Assembly (NCBI RefSeq): GCF_034424175.1 | Contig: NZ_CP139986.1 | Span: forward strand, 4,340,001-4,404,000 | Direction of reading: 5' to 3' | DNA length: 64,000 bases | Origin: Kluyvera intermedia | GTDB taxonomy: Bacteria; Pseudomonadota; Gammaproteobacteria; Enterobacterales; Enterobacteriaceae | In this document: piece by piece, positions 48,082-61,589 of the stretch | How the letters are laid out: each line of letters starts with the position of its first letter | Position numbering within the stretch: position 1 is the first letter of the stretch | Translations under genes and position numbers: made by a program | The notes under the pieces: generated by a model | The model's database searches: none | Told to the model about the DNA's origin: nothing | Seen by the model: the letters and a program-made list of their open reading frames with translations, nothing else

Positions 48082-48690
48082 TTACAGCCATTCACCGTTG
48101 CGGATAACGCCAACGGCTAGCCCTTCAATCGAGAAGTTCTGCTGACGCAGATCGACCACGATAGGGGAAAATTCGCTGTTTTCGGGCAGCAATTCGACGA
48201 CGTTACCCTGTTTTTTCAGGCGTTTCACCGTCACTTCTTCGTCGATACGCGCCACCACAACCTGGCCGTTACGCACGTCCTGAGTTTTATGCACAGCGAG
48301 CAGATCGCCATCCATAATCCCGATATCTTTCATCGACATGCCGCTCACCCGAAGCAGAAAATCTGCGCTCGGTTTGAACAGCGAAGGGTCAACCTGGTAG
48401 TGCCCTTCAATGTGCTGCTGCGCCAGCAGCGGTTCGCCCGCCGCCACACGGCCTACCAGTGGCAGGCCCGTTTCTTCTTCCACCAGCAGGCGGATGCCGC
48501 GAGAGGCGCCTGAGACAATCTCAAGAACCCCTTTACGCGCGAGCGCTTTAAGGTGTTCTTCAGCAGCGTTCGGGGAACGGAACCCCAAGCGCTGAGCAAT
48601 TTCCGCACGTGTTGGCGGCATGCCCGTCTGGCTGATGTGATCCCGGATGAGATCAAACACCTCTTGCTGCCTGGTCGTTAATGCTTTCAT
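48082..48690 (-). CDS. lexA: LexA, SOS repressor
   Basis: The protein has 202 residues, equal to E. coli. The N-terminal winged helix (residues 1-70, [21 protein letters not shown]) binds SOS boxes. The cleavage site is A84-G85 (VAAGEP), the catalytic serine S119 (VSGMSM) and the lysine K156 (VKRLKK). RecA-stimulated self-cleavage derepresses the SOS genes, including ssb-uvrA in this window. Two LexA boxes upstream give autoregulation. Confidence 0.98.
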   Translation of the reverse strand: MKALTTRQQEVFDLIRDHISQTGMPPTRAEIAQRLGFRSPNAAEEHLKALARKGVLEIVSGASRGIRLLVEEETGLPLVGRVAAGEPLLAQQHIEGHYQVDPSLFKPSADFLLRVSGMSMKDIGIMDGDLLAVHKTQDVRNGQVVVARIDEEVTVKRLKKQGNVVELLPENSEFSPIVVDLRQQNFSIEGLAVGVIRNGEWL

Positions 48691-48698
48691 TCCGCCCC

Positions 48699-48735
48699 CT
48701 GGGTGTATATACAGTTATGCTGTGAGTATATACAG
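48699..48735. promoter_or_regulatory. Tandem LexA boxes of lexA-dinF
   Basis: Two 16-bp boxes, CTGGGTGTATATACAG (48699-48714) and CTGTGAGTATATACAG (48720-48735), lie 5 bp apart just upstream of lexA. They match the two boxes known in E. coli. Confidence 0.97.
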
Positions 48736-48789
48736 CTAGTGTCTATTTTGGAACCATAAAACACGCAAAATCAGGCAGTTTTCACAGCT

Positions 48790-49158
48790 TTAGTGGAAAT
48801 GCGCCCACAACAGGATGCCCCAGGTGAGAAGCGCGACGAAAATCGACAGTAGCACCGCCGCCGATCCCATGTCTTTCGCACGCCCCGACAGTTCGTGATG
48901 CTCCGAACCAATACGGTCAACTACCGCTTCCAGTGCACTATTGAGAATTTCCACTATCATCACCAACAGGACGGAGCCGATAAGCAGCACGCGGGTGATG
49001 GGATCAACATCCAGCCAGCAGGCGATGATAATCGCCACGACCGAGGCGGCCCCTTCCTGGCGGAAGGCAGCTTCGTTGATCCATGCCGCGCGAAATCCTT
49101 TCCAGGAATAGCCTGCAGCTTTGATGATTCGGGTGAGCCCAGTGGTATTATTGGCCAT
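48790..49158 (-). CDS. dgkA: DgkA, diacylglycerol kinase
   Basis: The protein has 122 residues, equal to E. coli. Three transmembrane helices and the family signature EILNSALEAVVDRIGSEHH are present. It recycles diacylglycerol to phosphatidate in the inner membrane. It diverges from plsB, the first enzyme of phospholipid synthesis, across 128 bp. Confidence 0.97.
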   Translation of the reverse strand: MANNTTGLTRIIKAAGYSWKGFRAAWINEAAFRQEGAASVVAIIIACWLDVDPITRVLLIGSVLLVMIVEILNSALEAVVDRIGSEHHELSGRAKDMGSAAVLLSIFVALLTWGILLWAHFH

Positions 49159-49286
49159 CTAAAGAACCTTTTTCATTTATACGTCTATGACAATGCGTGT
49201 TATGAAGCGGTAGAACAGAAATTCTGCCGACTTTCTGATATTCTTGCCGCGCATTTGCATGATTAACCAGAGGCTTTACATCGTTT

Positions 49287-51716
49287 ATGTCCGGCTGGCC
49301 ACGAATTTACTACAAATTACTGAATTTACCATTAAGTGTTCTGGTAAAGAGCAAGTCTATTCCGGCAGAACCTGCCCAGGAATTGGGGCTTGATACATCA
49401 CGTCCAATTATGTACGTCCTGCCTTATAACTCTAAGGCCGACTTACTGACGCTGCGCGCCCAGTGTCTGGCGCACGAGCTTCCCGATCCGCTCGAACCGT
49501 TAGAAATCGACGGCACCCTGCTGCCGCGCTACGTGTTCATTCACGGCGGCCCGCGCGTCTTCACTTACTACACGCCGAAAGAAGAGTCGATTAAGCTGTT
49601 CCACGACTACCTCGATCTGCACCGTAGCAATCCAAATCTGGATGTGCAAATGGTGCCGGTGTCGGTGATGTTTGGGCGTTCTCCAGGTCGCGAGAAAGGC
49701 GAGGTGAATCCACCTCTGCGGATGCTGAACGGCTTCCAGAAATTCTTCGCCGTCTCCTGGCTGGGGCGCGATAGCTTCGTGCGTTTCTCCCCGTCCGTCT
49801 CACTGCGCCGCATGGCCGATGAACACGGCACGGATAAGACCATCGCCCAAAAACTGGCGCGTGTGGCCCGTATGCACTTTGCTCGTCAGCGCCTGGCAGC
49901 AGTAGGTCCACGCCTGCCTGCACGTCATGACCTGTTCAAAAAACTGCTGGCGTCAAAAGCGATTGCCAAAGCGGTAGAGGACGAAGCACGCAGCAAAAAA
50001 ATCTCCCACGAAAAAGCGCAACAGAATGCCATTGCGCTGATGGAAGAGATTGCCGCTAACTTCTCCTACGAAATGATCCGTCTGACCGACCGTATCCTGA
50101 GTTTTACCTGGAACCGTCTGTATCAGGGGATTAACGTCAATAACGCCGAGCGCGTACGCCAGTTGGCGCACGACGGGCATGAGATTGTTTATGTGCCCTG
50201 CCACCGCAGTCACATGGACTATCTGCTGCTCTCTTACGTGCTCTACCACCAGGGGCTGGTGCCGCCACATATCGCTGCCGGTATCAACCTGAACTTCTGG
50301 CCAGCGGGCCCGATTTTCCGCCGCCTGGGCGCGTTCTTTATTCGCCGTACCTTTAAGGGCAATAAGCTCTACTCAACCGTGTTCCGCGAATATCTTGGCG
50401 AGCTGTTTAGCCGTGGTTATTCCGTGGAGTACTTCGTTGAGGGTGGTCGCTCCCGTACCGGTCGTCTGCTGGATCCGAAAACCGGCACCTTGTCGATGAC
50501 GATTCAGGCGATGCTGCGCGGCGGTTCTCGTCCTATCACGCTGGTGCCAATCTACATTGGTTACGAGCACGTGATGGAAGTGGGCACTTACGCCAAAGAA
50601 TTACGCGGCGCGACGAAAGAGAAAGAGAGCTTACCGCAGATGCTGCGAGGCTTGAGCAAACTGCGTAATTTGGGGCAGGGTTATGTGAACTTCGGTGAAC
50701 CGATGTCGCTGATGTCCTATCTCAACCATCACGTACCGGAATGGCGCGAGTCTATCGATCCTATCGAAGCCGTGCGTCCGGCGTGGCTGACGCCAACCGT
50801 CAATAAGATGGCGGCAGAACTGATGGTGCGCATCAACAACGCCGGTGCGGCGAACGCCATGAACCTGTGCTGTACCGCGCTGCTGGCTTCTCGTCAGCGT
50901 TCGTTGACCCGCGAGCAGTTAACGCAGCAGCTGGATTGCTATCTAGACCTGATGCGTAACGCGCCGTACGCGCCGGATGCCACCGCGCCGAAAGCGTCGG
51001 CGAGCGAGCTTATCGACCACGCGCTGCAGATGAACAAGTTCGAAGTCGAGAAAGACACCATCGGCGATATCATCATTCTGCCGCGCGAGCAGGCGGTATT
51101 GATGACTTACTATCGCAATAACATTGCGCATATGTTGATGATGCCGTCGTTGTTAGCCTCGATTCTGACCCAGCACCGTGAGATCTCACGCGAGCAGGTT
51201 CTTGAGTACATTGGGACGCTGTATCCAATGCTGAAGGCAGAGCTGTTCCTACGCTGGGATCGCGAGGAGCTGCCGGCGGTTATCGATACGCTGATTGCTG
51301 AGATGGCGCGTCAGGAATTGGTCAACGTGGATAACGACAAGCTGCGTATCAACGCCTCTCATTCCCGTACCCTGCAACTGTTAGCCGCAGGCGCGCGTGA
51401 AACGCTGCAACGTTATGCGATCACCTTCTGGCTGCTGAGCGGAAACCCGTCGATGAACCGCAGTACGCTTGAGAAAGAGAGTCGCACGCTGGCTCAGCGT
51501 CTGTCTGTTCTGCACGGCATTAACTCACCGGAGTTCTTCGATAAAGCGGTGTTCTCATCGCTGGTGTTGACCCTGCGTGATGAAGGCTATATCAGCGACA
51601 GCGGCGACGCCGAGCCGGAAGAGACGATCAAGGTGTACCAGATGATGGCAAGCCTGATTACCCCGGACGTGCGCTTGACGATTGAGAGCGTGACGCAGGA
51701 AGAAGCGGCGCAGTAA
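49287..51716 (+). CDS. plsB: PlsB, glycerol-3-phosphate 1-O-acyltransferase
   Basis: The protein has 809 residues (E. coli 807), with [17 protein letters not shown] at the N-terminus. Acyltransferase blocks are visible: HRSHMDYL (catalytic H-x4-D, around 306-311), [18 protein letters not shown] and VPIYIGYE. The enzyme is peripheral on the inner membrane and attaches the first acyl chain from acyl-ACP or acyl-CoA to glycerol 3-phosphate. Confidence 0.97.
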   Translation: MSGWPRIYYKLLNLPLSVLVKSKSIPAEPAQELGLDTSRPIMYVLPYNSKADLLTLRAQCLAHELPDPLEPLEIDGTLLPRYVFIHGGPRVFTYYTPKEESIKLFHDYLDLHRSNPNLDVQMVPVSVMFGRSPGREKGEVNPPLRMLNGFQKFFAVSWLGRDSFVRFSPSVSLRRMADEHGTDKTIAQKLARVARMHFARQRLAAVGPRLPARHDLFKKLLASKAIAKAVEDEARSKKISHEKAQQNAIALMEEIAANFSYEMIRLTDRILSFTWNRLYQGINVNNAERVRQLAHDGHEIVYVPCHRSHMDYLLLSYVLYHQGLVPPHIAAGINLNFWPAGPIFRRLGAFFIRRTFKGNKLYSTVFREYLGELFSRGYSVEYFVEGGRSRTGRLLDPKTGTLSMTIQAMLRGGSRPITLVPIYIGYEHVMEVGTYAKELRGATKEKESLPQMLRGLSKLRNLGQGYVNFGEPMSLMSYLNHHVPEWRESIDPIEAVRPAWLTPTVNKMAAELMVRINNAGAANAMNLCCTALLASRQRSLTREQLTQQLDCYLDLMRNAPYAPDATAPKASASELIDHALQMNKFEVEKDTIGDIIILPREQAVLMTYYRNNIAHMLMMPSLLASILTQHREISREQVLEYIGTLYPMLKAELFLRWDREELPAVIDTLIAEMARQELVNVDNDKLRINASHSRTLQLLAAGARETLQRYAITFWLLSGNPSMNRSTLEKESRTLAQRLSVLHGINSPEFFDKAVFSSLVLTLRDEGYISDSGDAEPEETIKVYQMMASLITPDVRLTIESVTQEEAAQ

Positions 51717-51719
51717 AAA

Positions 51720-51752
51720 CAAAAATCCCCGGCATCGACCGGGGATTTTTTT
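51720..51752 (+). terminator. Rho-independent terminator of plsB
   Basis: AAAAATCCCCGG-CATCGA-CCGGGGATTTTT followed by TT forms a 12-bp stem just past the plsB stop. Confidence 0.93.
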
Positions 51753-51759
51753 ATGCTTT

Positions 51760-51892
51760 TGTAGCCCAGACGAGGTGTTTACGCCGACTCCGGGGTGATT
51801 CCGTGCCAATTCCCGGCGGCGCTGCGCTTGGCCGGGCTACCGGTGAGGTGTAGGCCGGATAAGGCAAAGCCGCCGTCCGGCAATGTGCACAG
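51760..51892. repeat. REP/BIME array between plsB and ubiA
   Basis: Four REP arms are visible: GTAGCCCAGACGAGG, CCCGGCGGCGCTGCGCTTGGCCGGGCTACC, GTAGGCCGGATAAGGC and GCCGCCGTCCGGCAATG. They lie between convergent genes. Confidence 0.82.
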
Positions 51893-51893
51893 T

Positions 51894-52766
51894 TCAGAAC
51901 TGCCAGTAGCTCATCGCCAGACCAATAAACAACACCAGCCCCACGTAGTTATTGTTTAAAAATGCCTGGAAGCAGGGGTCGCGTTCACGGTTACGGATAA
52001 GCTTCTGCTGATACACAAACAGCGCGCCAGCGACCAGAATCGACCAGTAGAACTCCCAGTTCAGGTCATTCAGCCAGCCAATCGCCGCCATTAGCGCCAG
52101 TACACCCGCCTGCAAAATACCGATAATCAGCCGGTCGTATTGGCCGAATAAAATGGCCGTCGATTTAATGCCGATTTTAACGTCATCGTCGCGATCAACC
52201 ATCGCGTACTGGGTGTCATAGGCGACCGCCCACAGGATGTTTGCCAACAGCATCAACCAGCAACTGAGCGGTAAGGTTTCGCTAACGGCGGCAAACGCCA
52301 TAGGGATTGACCAGCCAAAAGCCGCGCCCAACACCACCTGCGGCAAATGGGTGTAGCGCTTCATAAACGGGTAGACCCAAGCCAGCGCCAGACCGGCGAC
52401 CGACAGCAGGATGGTCATGGTGTTGAGCGTTAGTACCAGCAAGAACGACAGCAGTACCAGCACAGCAAACAGGATCCGCGCCTCTTTCTCGCTCACCGCA
52501 CCGCTAGGAAGCGGACGGTTTGCTGTGCGCTTCACGTGCCCATCAAATTTACGGTCGGCGTAGTCGTTTACCACGCAGCCTGCGGCGCGCATCAACCAGA
52601 CACCCGCGACGAACACCGCCAGAATCCACAATGGTGGTACGCCCGGTGCCGCGACCCACAGCGCCCATAGCGTTGGCCACAGCAGCAACAGTGCGCCAAT
52701 CGGTTTGTCCGTGCGCATCAGTCGGTGATAAGCCATCAGCTTACCCGACCTAAGACTCGTCTCCAT
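51894..52766 (-). CDS. ubiA: UbiA, 4-hydroxybenzoate octaprenyltransferase
   Basis: The protein has 290 residues, equal to E. coli, with about nine helices. The two prenyl-diphosphate magnesium motifs are NDYADRKFD (around residue 67) and [12 protein letters not shown] (around 187). It joins the octaprenyl chain to 4-hydroxybenzoate in ubiquinone synthesis. It lies 24 bp after ubiC on the same strand. Confidence 0.97.
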   Translation of the reverse strand: METSLRSGKLMAYHRLMRTDKPIGALLLLWPTLWALWVAAPGVPPLWILAVFVAGVWLMRAAGCVVNDYADRKFDGHVKRTANRPLPSGAVSEKEARILFAVLVLLSFLLVLTLNTMTILLSVAGLALAWVYPFMKRYTHLPQVVLGAAFGWSIPMAFAAVSETLPLSCWLMLLANILWAVAYDTQYAMVDRDDDVKIGIKSTAILFGQYDRLIIGILQAGVLALMAAIGWLNDLNWEFYWSILVAGALFVYQQKLIRNRERDPCFQAFLNNNYVGLVLFIGLAMSYWQF

Positions 52767-52790
52767 TTTCCTTCTTCCTCTTAATGCAGC

Positions 52791-53288
52791 TTAATACAGC
52801 GGCGACGCCGGTAAAAACAGCTCTGTCAGCAGCAGCGGTTTCCCGCTCAGACGGAGGCGAGAACGACGCCCCCACAGCGCATCGTGACGCCCAATTTCAA
52901 TAAAGTCGCGGGTCAGTTGGGAGGACGTAAACAGATAACGCCCCAGTGGGGTTTTCCCCAGTTGCTGTAGCGCCAGCTCTGGCCCACAGAGGGTTGATTC
53001 AGGCACCACGGTACGCCCGGCAAGCCACGGTTCGTCACCCACGCACAATAATATTTCTCGCAGCCAATAGCGAGGTTCTTCCGGCAATAGATGCTGTTCA
53101 CTGGTCAATGCATCGCGGTGGATAAATTCTTCGTTTAATAGCGTAACGCTAACCGGTTTCCCATACTGCTCAAACCGTTTGGTCATAGAATCTTCCAGCA
53201 TCAGCCAATCACGCAGAGCCGGTTCGAGCGGGGGAACGACGTCAAAATAGCGCAAATTACGCAGTTGCGTCAGTGCAGAGTGCGACAT
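52791..53288 (-). CDS. ubiC: UbiC, chorismate pyruvate-lyase
   Basis: The protein has 165 residues, equal to E. coli. It splits chorismate into 4-hydroxybenzoate and pyruvate, the first committed ubiquinone step, and supplies UbiA encoded next. Conserved parts include [24 protein letters not shown] and [17 protein letters not shown]. It is cytoplasmic. Confidence 0.96.
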   Translation of the reverse strand: MSHSALTQLRNLRYFDVVPPLEPALRDWLMLEDSMTKRFEQYGKPVSVTLLNEEFIHRDALTSEQHLLPEEPRYWLREILLCVGDEPWLAGRTVVPESTLCGPELALQQLGKTPLGRYLFTSSQLTRDFIEIGRHDALWGRRSRLRLSGKPLLLTELFLPASPLY

Positions 53289-53404
53289 GCCTGTCTCTCC
53301 AATACATAGCGTTCAGGCATTGTATCGCAGAAAGGCGTGGGAGGGAGTGCAGGAATGGTCAAATACGATCATAAGCGCAACAGCGGTGCAACAGATGATG
53401 CTAG

Positions 53405-53437
53405 ATGCCAAAAAAGGTGCGCCCGTGAGGGCACACC
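53405..53437 (-). terminator. Rho-independent terminator of malK-lamB-malM
   Basis: On the minus strand GGTGTGCCC-TCAC-GGGCGCACC (one wobble pair) is followed by TTTTTTGG. It lies about 40 bases past the malM stop. Confidence 0.85.
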
Positions 53438-53475
53438 GAAAGGCTTCGCCTAAACATCCGCGCTGCGGGGAGAAC

Positions 53476-54414
53476 TTACCCCTTGCCTTTTACAGCGCCG
53501 ATAAAGGTGGAACGAGCAGATTTGGAGCCCAGACGTTCGGCTTCATTCATCAATTTCAGGGCCTTGTCGATGTCCCCTTTCGCCACAGCTTGTTTAATAC
53601 CGTTGTTAAAGTAGCTTTCGGTATCGTTGAGCATCGGTTCCGCTTTTGCAGCAGGAGCCGGAGCTGCTGCGACGGCTGCCGCAGGTGCTGCATAGGTTGG
53701 TGCGGCGGTATTACCGACGGTCACCGGAGCCGGGCCGGAAGAGCCGAATAGTGGGCCAACCAGTACGCTGGAGCTGCTGTTGGTTTTCACTTTCAGCTTC
53801 ACCAGACCGTCGGTGGTGTGTTTTGCAATCGGGTCTGGAATATCCGGGATCGCGTTGCCAATACCTTTGGCATAAGCTTTTGCCGGATCCAGCAGCTTAG
53901 TGGTCTGCTGCAAATCTTTTTCAGTAGTAAAGACCAGTACGTAGAGTTTTTGCTGTCCCAGCGCTGGCGTCAAACGCATAACACCTTCCAGGCGGTCGGC
54001 GCTCATGACACCCGGTTCCTGGTAGGTAAAGTAGCTGCTAGGGAAATAGGCAGAAGGCGTCATATTCTGATCAAGAATCAACACATTCGGTGCAAAGACG
54101 GTAGTTTGTTTGTTCACTTCGCTGGATAGCGTCAGCGTGAGTTCGCCAATGTTAGCCGGTACGCTGTAAGCAACAACTTTACCGGTGATACCTGGAACAT
54201 TCAGCGTTTGTCCGCCCACCGCAATTTGCGTGGACTGAACTTTAGATTGGTCGACCGGCGTCCAGGTCAGTTGTTGCAAGGACGACATCGGGATGGTTGG
54301 CGCGGCGCTGGTGTTTTGCGGCACATAGTTGACGTCGGCAAGGCTGATGCCCGGGACGCTCGCCATTAATCCAGCGGTTAAACATAGAGCAACGAGACTT
54401 TTTTTCATTTTCAT
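53476..54414 (-). CDS. malM: MalM, periplasmic maltose operon protein
   Basis: This 312-residue protein (E. coli 306) has a signal peptide ending ISLA (about residue 26). An Ala/Pro-rich linker (TYAAPAAAVAAAPAPAAKAEP) separates the N-terminal domain from a C-terminal helical piece. The function is unknown despite long study. It is the last gene of malK-lamB-malM. Confidence 0.93.
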   Translation of the reverse strand: MKMKKSLVALCLTAGLMASVPGISLADVNYVPQNTSAAPTIPMSSLQQLTWTPVDQSKVQSTQIAVGGQTLNVPGITGKVVAYSVPANIGELTLTLSSEVNKQTTVFAPNVLILDQNMTPSAYFPSSYFTYQEPGVMSADRLEGVMRLTPALGQQKLYVLVFTTEKDLQQTTKLLDPAKAYAKGIGNAIPDIPDPIAKHTTDGLVKLKVKTNSSSSVLVGPLFGSSGPAPVTVGNTAAPTYAAPAAAVAAAPAPAAKAEPMLNDTESYFNNGIKQAVAKGDIDKALKLMNEAERLGSKSARSTFIGAVKGKG

Positions 54415-54481
54415 TATGATGACCTCAGAAATCGCCAGTCTAGCGGTGGCCAGGCAATAGCGCGCTAAACCTTATGAAATA

Positions 54482-54500
54482 GAGGGGCTTGCGCCCCTCG
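54482..54500 (-). terminator. Attenuator-like hairpin between lamB and malM
   Basis: On the minus strand GAGGGGC-GCAA-GCCCCTC forms a 7-bp stem followed by the weak tail TATTTC. It could reduce malM expression relative to lamB. Confidence 0.6.
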
Positions 54501-54529
54501 TCAGATTATTGCTTCAGGTTAATGCTGAA

Positions 54530-55888
<1,359 letters not shown>

Positions 55889-55990
55889 CTATTCTATCTC
55901 CTGAGATCATTGCTTTTCTTTAACATTTCACCCCGTAACGCCTTATCGTTGGCGGTGTAAGGGTTTCCTGTTTGTTTTGTTATGGGGCTC

Positions 55991-57100
55991 TTAAACACCG
56001 GGTTCTTTGTGCAGCCGACGACATGCAGTGCCATCTTCTCGGAACAGATGACAACGCTCTGGCGGCAAACCAATGGCGAATGTGGCACCCTCTTCTACCA
56101 ACACCACGTCGTTCTGGCGGTACACCAGGTTTTGACGAATGGCGGGGATCTGGATATGAATTTGTGTTTCGTGACCGAGCTGTTCGACAACATTCACGAT
56201 GCCTTCCAGCGTCACATCGGCGATGTGGCTAGGCAGCAGGTGTTCAGGGCGGATGCCCAGCGACATGTTGGTACCAACATTCACGTTGCTGCTTTCTACC
56301 GGTAGCCAGATTTGCTGGCGGTTCGGCAGCTCAACCTGCACCTGATCAATTGCAGTTGCGGTGACTTTAACCGGCAGGAAGTTCATCTTCGGCGAGCCGA
56401 TAAAGCCCGCAACAAAGCGGTCAGCCGGGTAGTGATACAGCTCCAGCGGTTTACCCACCTGTGCTACGCGACCGGCATCCAGTACCACGATTTTGTCCGC
56501 GAGGGTCATGGCTTCGACCTGATCGTGGGTGACGTAAATCATCGTGCGGCCAAGGCGTTTGTGCAGACGGGAAATTTCAATACGCATCTGGACGCGCAGC
56601 GCCGCATCCAGGTTCGAAAGGGGTTCATCGAGCAGGAACACGCGTGGTTCTGCCACCAGCGTACGACCAATGGCGACACGCTGACGCTGACCACCGGAGA
56701 GCGCTTTCGGTTTACGTTCCAGCAAATGTGCTAGCTGTAAGACTTCAGCAACTTGCGTGACGCGCTGGTTGATCACCTCTTTTTTGGCACCCGCCAGTTT
56801 CAAACCAAAGGACATGTTCTCGGCAACGGAAAGGTGGGGATATAACGCATAGGACTGAAACACCATGCCCACGCCACGTTCAGCAGGTGGGATATCGTTC
56901 ATGCGGGTTTCACCAATATACAGATCGCCACTGGTGATGGTTTCGAGGCCCGCGATCATACGCAGCAACGTTGATTTGCCACAGCCTGATGGCCCGACAA
57001 ACACCACGAACTCCCCTTCCTGGATGTCGAGGTTAATATCTTTCGACACCACCACGTCTCCCCAGGCTTTCGTTACATTGCGTAGCTGTACGTTCGCCAT
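55991..57100 (-). CDS. malK: MalK, maltose ABC transporter ATPase
   Basis: This 369-residue ATPase (E. coli 371) has Walker [10 protein letters not shown] (36-44), signature LSGGQRQR, Walker B VFLLDEP and a C-terminal regulatory OB domain with GIRPEHL. It powers MalFG and, when idle, sequesters the activator MalT. It is the first gene of malK-lamB-malM, divergent from malEFG. Confidence 0.97.
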   Translation of the reverse strand: MANVQLRNVTKAWGDVVVSKDINLDIQEGEFVVFVGPSGCGKSTLLRMIAGLETITSGDLYIGETRMNDIPPAERGVGMVFQSYALYPHLSVAENMSFGLKLAGAKKEVINQRVTQVAEVLQLAHLLERKPKALSGGQRQRVAIGRTLVAEPRVFLLDEPLSNLDAALRVQMRIEISRLHKRLGRTMIYVTHDQVEAMTLADKIVVLDAGRVAQVGKPLELYHYPADRFVAGFIGSPKMNFLPVKVTATAIDQVQVELPNRQQIWLPVESSNVNVGTNMSLGIRPEHLLPSHIADVTLEGIVNVVEQLGHETQIHIQIPAIRQNLVYRQNDVVLVEEGATFAIGLPPERCHLFREDGTACRRLHKEPGV

Positions 57101-57469
57101 GCCCTTCTCCCTCGTTACAACTCGTCACCAAAAGACACATTCAAGATGGGCTGACTATGCAGCAACCATCATTCTGGTGAATCCTCCACCCCCCCGGTTT
57201 TTTATGGGGGAGGAGGCGGGAGGATGAGGAGGCGCGCTCTGCTCCCGATGACATCTCATCCGAACGAAAATCGTGATGGTGCTTGCAAAAACCGGCGCAT
57301 TTTTTTGTGCGCTGGAACGCATAACCGGGGATTTTGTTATCGAGATCACACTAATAACCCCTAGGGCGTAGACTCCAGGAGGATGGAAAGGGGTTGCTAA
57401 AAAAGGAAACTCATCAACGTTAAACCACCTCTGTGTATCCACGAGTACATCACCAAAAAGGACGGATAG
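57101..57469. promoter_or_regulatory. Divergent malK/malE control region with MalT-like boxes
   Basis: The 369-bp gap corresponds to the E. coli malEp-malKp region, which holds MalT and CRP sites. GGGAGGATGAGG (57218-57229) and AGGAGGATGGAAAG (57377-57390) fit the MalT hexamer GGAKGA; the second sits where the promoter-proximal malE box lies in E. coli. CRP half-sites are suggested by TTGTGCGCTGGAACGCATAA (57305-57325) and GATCACAC (57343-57350). Exact assignments are tentative. Confidence 0.75.
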
Positions 57470-58660
<1,191 letters not shown>

Positions 58661-58671
58661 TGTTTTTATCC

Positions 58672-58755
58672 CCTCTCCCGCAGGGAGAGGGTTAGGGTGA
58701 GGGTTGTTTAATATATCCGCCCTCACCCCGACCCTCTCCCCCAGGAGAGGGAGAA
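58672..58755. repeat. Paired CCCTCACCCC-type palindromes between malE and malF
   Basis: Two copies of the repeat lie in opposite orientation. Each makes its own hairpin (CCCTCTCCC-GCAG-GGGAGAGGG and CCCTCTCCC-CCAG-GAGAGGGAG). In addition 58683-58703 can pair with 58720-58740 over 21 bases with two mismatches. In E. coli this spacer holds REP units that protect malE mRNA. Confidence 0.85.
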
Positions 58756-58784
58756 AAGCTCAAACGTTGTAGAGGAAGATCCCC

Positions 58785-60329
58785 ATGGATGTCATTAAAA
58801 AGAAGCATTGGTGGCAAAGCGACCGGTTTAAATGGTCAGTGATAGGTCTGCTTGGACTGCTGGTGAGTTACCTTGTCGTTTTAATGTATGTACAGGGGGA
58901 GTACCTGTTTGCCATCATGACGCTGATTTTAAGTTCAGCGGGCCTGTATATTTTCGCCAATCGTAAAACCTACGCGTGGCGCTATGTTTACCCGGGCGTT
59001 GCCGGGATGGGGCTCTTCGTCCTGTTCCCGCTGATTTGTACTATCGCCATCGCATTTACCAACTACAGCAGCACCAACCAGCTGACCTTTGAACGCGCCC
59101 AGGAAGTCCTGATGGACCGCTCCTATCAGGCCGGTAAAACCTACGGCTTCGGCCTGTATCCTGCTGGTGACGAGTGGCAACTGGCTCTCACCGACGGTGA
59201 AAGTGGTAAAAATTATCTCTCCGACGCCTTCAAGTTTGGCGGCGAGCAGAAACTGCAACTAAAAGAGACCGACGCCCTGCCAACCGGTGAGCGCGCGGCA
59301 CTACGCATCATCACCCAGAATCGTCAGGCACTGAACCAGCTCACTGCGGTTCTGCCGGATGACAGCAAAGTCACCATGAGCTCGCTGCGCCAGTTCTCCG
59401 GCACCCAGCCGCTCTATACGCTTGCCGACGACGGCCTGCTGACCAACAACCAAAGCGGCGTGAAATATCGTCCTAATAACGACATTGGTTTCTACCAGAC
59501 CATTAACGCTGACGGCCACTGGGGCGATGAAAAACTCAGCCCGGGCTACACCGTGGGCATCGGCTGGGATAACTTCACCCGCGTCTTCACCGACGAAGGT
59601 ATCAAAAAACCATTCTTCGCCATCTTCGTCTGGACGGTGGTGTTCTCCGTACTGACGGTGATCCTGACCGTAGCGGTCGGCATGATTCTGGCCTGCGTTG
59701 TACAGTGGGAATCGCTGAAGGGCAAAGCTATCTACCGCGTACTGCTGATTCTGCCGTATGCCGTTCCGTCGTTTATCTCAATTCTGATTTTCAAAGGGCT
59801 GTTCAACCAGAGCTTTGGTGAAATCAACATGATGCTGAGCGCGCTGTTTGGTATCAAACCGGCCTGGTTTAGCGACCCAACTACCGCGCGTTCGATGATT
59901 GTGATCGTCAACACCTGGCTGGGTTATCCGTACATGATGATCCTGTGCATGGGCCTGTTGAAAGCGATTCCGGACGACCTGTATGAAGCCTCGGCAATGG
60001 ACGGCGCCGGGCCGTTCCAGAACTTCTTTAAGATTACGTTCCCGCTGCTGATTAAGCCGCTCACGCCGCTGATGATCGCCAGCTTTGCCTTTAACTTTAA
60101 CAACTTCGTACTGATTCAGCTGTTGACCAACGGTGGCCCTGACCGCCTCGGCACCACGACGCCAGCCGGTTATACCGACCTGCTCGTGAGCTACACCTAC
60201 CGCATCGCCTTTGAAGGCGGCGGCGGCCAGGACTTTGGTCTGGCGGCAGCGATTGCGACGCTTATCTTCCTGTTGGTTGGTGCGCTCGCGATAGTGAACC
60301 TGAAAGCCACGCGTATGAAGTTTGATTAA
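58785..60329 (+). CDS. malF: MalF, maltose ABC permease subunit
   Basis: The protein has 514 residues, equal to E. coli. Eight helices and the large periplasmic P2 loop (about residues 95-275) typical of MalF are present. The coupling EAA motif is [23 protein letters not shown]. With MalG it forms the membrane channel. Confidence 0.97.
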   Translation: MDVIKKKHWWQSDRFKWSVIGLLGLLVSYLVVLMYVQGEYLFAIMTLILSSAGLYIFANRKTYAWRYVYPGVAGMGLFVLFPLICTIAIAFTNYSSTNQLTFERAQEVLMDRSYQAGKTYGFGLYPAGDEWQLALTDGESGKNYLSDAFKFGGEQKLQLKETDALPTGERAALRIITQNRQALNQLTAVLPDDSKVTMSSLRQFSGTQPLYTLADDGLLTNNQSGVKYRPNNDIGFYQTINADGHWGDEKLSPGYTVGIGWDNFTRVFTDEGIKKPFFAIFVWTVVFSVLTVILTVAVGMILACVVQWESLKGKAIYRVLLILPYAVPSFISILIFKGLFNQSFGEINMMLSALFGIKPAWFSDPTTARSMIVIVNTWLGYPYMMILCMGLLKAIPDDLYEASAMDGAGPFQNFFKITFPLLIKPLTPLMIASFAFNFNNFVLIQLLTNGGPDRLGTTTPAGYTDLLVSYTYRIAFEGGGGQDFGLAAAIATLIFLLVGALAIVNLKATRMKFD

Positions 60330-60343
60330 GGGAGACAACGATC

Positions 60344-61234
60344 ATGGCTATGGTACAACCCAAATCTCAGAAACTGCGTCTCTTCACCACGCACCTTCTG
60401 CTACTGATTTTCATTGCGGCGATTATGTTCCCGCTGCTGATGGTTATCGCGATTTCACTGCGCGAAGGTAACTTCGCTACCGGCAGCCTGATTCCGGAAA
60501 ATATTTCCTGGGAACACTGGAAGCTGGCGCTGGGCTTTAGCGTTGAACATGCGGATGGCCGCGTCACGCCGCCGCCTTTCCCGGTTCTGTTATGGCTGTG
60601 GAACTCGGTGAAAATCGCGGGCATCACCGCTATCGGTATCGTCACGCTCTCTACCACTTGTGCTTACGCGTTTGCCCGTATGCGTTTCCCGGGCAAAGCC
60701 ACTTTGCTAAAAGGGATGTTGATTTTCCAGATGTTCCCGGCGGTGCTGTCACTGGTCGCGTTGTATGCCTTGTTTGACCGCCTGGGCCAGTACATTCCGT
60801 TTATCGGCCTGAACACCCACGGCGGGGTGATCTTCGCCTACCTCGGCGGCATTGCGCTGCACGTGTGGACGATTAAAGGTTACTTCGAAACCATTGATAA
60901 CTCATTGGAAGAAGCAGCGGCGCTGGATGGCGCTACCCCATGGCAGGCATTCCGCCTGGTCTTGCTGCCGCTCTCCGTACCGATTCTGGCGGTGGTCTTT
61001 ATCCTGTCGTTTATCGCCGCAATTACCGAAGTACCGGTTGCATCACTGCTGCTGCGTGATGTGAACAGTTACACCCTGGCCGTGGGTATGCAGCAATACC
61101 TCAACCCGCAAAACTATCTGTGGGGCGATTTTGCTGCAGCGGCTGTTCTTTCCGCCATCCCTATTACCGTGGTCTTCCTGCTCGCGCAGCGTTGGCTGGT
61201 AAACGGCCTCACGGCCGGCGGCGTGAAGGGCTAA
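60344..61234 (+). CDS. malG: MalG, maltose ABC permease subunit
   Basis: The protein has 296 residues, equal to E. coli, with six helices and the EAA loop [23 protein letters not shown] that contacts MalK. It follows malF by 14 bp and ends the operon. Confidence 0.97.
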   Translation: MAMVQPKSQKLRLFTTHLLLLIFIAAIMFPLLMVIAISLREGNFATGSLIPENISWEHWKLALGFSVEHADGRVTPPPFPVLLWLWNSVKIAGITAIGIVTLSTTCAYAFARMRFPGKATLLKGMLIFQMFPAVLSLVALYALFDRLGQYIPFIGLNTHGGVIFAYLGGIALHVWTIKGYFETIDNSLEEAAALDGATPWQAFRLVLLPLSVPILAVVFILSFIAAITEVPVASLLLRDVNSYTLAVGMQQYLNPQNYLWGDFAAAAVLSAIPITVVFLLAQRWLVNGLTAGGVKG

Positions 61235-61245
61235 GTTTCATCGTT

Positions 61246-61373
61246 ACATACACAAAATCATTCGAGGTGCATTAAGGCGGCAAGCGAATGAATCCCAGGA
61301 ACGTACACAAGTACGTGACTGGGGTGAAAGAGTTCAGCCAACGTAGAGGCAACTTGAATGATGACGTGTATAC
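61246..61373. repeat. ERIC (IRU) element after malG
   Basis: The 128-bp element begins with ACATACACAAAATCATTC and ends with the matching inverted arm GAATGATGACGTGTATAC. Its centre GAATCCCAGGAACGTACA...AAGTACGTGACTGGGGTGA is the ERIC core used in ERIC-PCR typing. Length and ends fit the 127-bp consensus. Confidence 0.9.
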
Positions 61374-61421
61374 GCCACTGATATCATCCTCAACTTGTAT
61401 TAACCCTAACTTGTGACTGTT

Positions 61422-61449
61422 TGGCGCTCTTCGGAGCGCCATTTTTTTA
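61422..61449 (+). terminator. Rho-independent terminator of malEFG
   Basis: TGGCGCTC-TTCG-GAGCGCCA with a UUCG tetraloop is followed by seven T. It lies beyond the ERIC element, which would therefore be transcribed as part of the 3' end. Confidence 0.93.
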
Positions 61450-61464
61450 GTTGAGGTGTAGCGT

Positions 61465-61585
61465 CCGAAAGTAGCCCGGACGAGGCGTCTGGAAGGTTCG
61501 GCACTCATCCCGGCGGCGCTTCGCTTGGCCGGGCTACGGGTGCAGTGTAGGCCCGATAAGCGCAGCGCCATCGTGCAATCCAGCG
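61465..61585. repeat. REP/BIME array between malG and psiE
   Basis: GTAGCCCGGACGAGGCG, CCCGGCGGCGCTTCGCTTGGCCGGGCTACGG and GTAGGCCCGATAAGCGCAGCGCCATCG are three REP arms between convergent genes. Confidence 0.8.
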
Positions 61586-61589
61586 CGGG

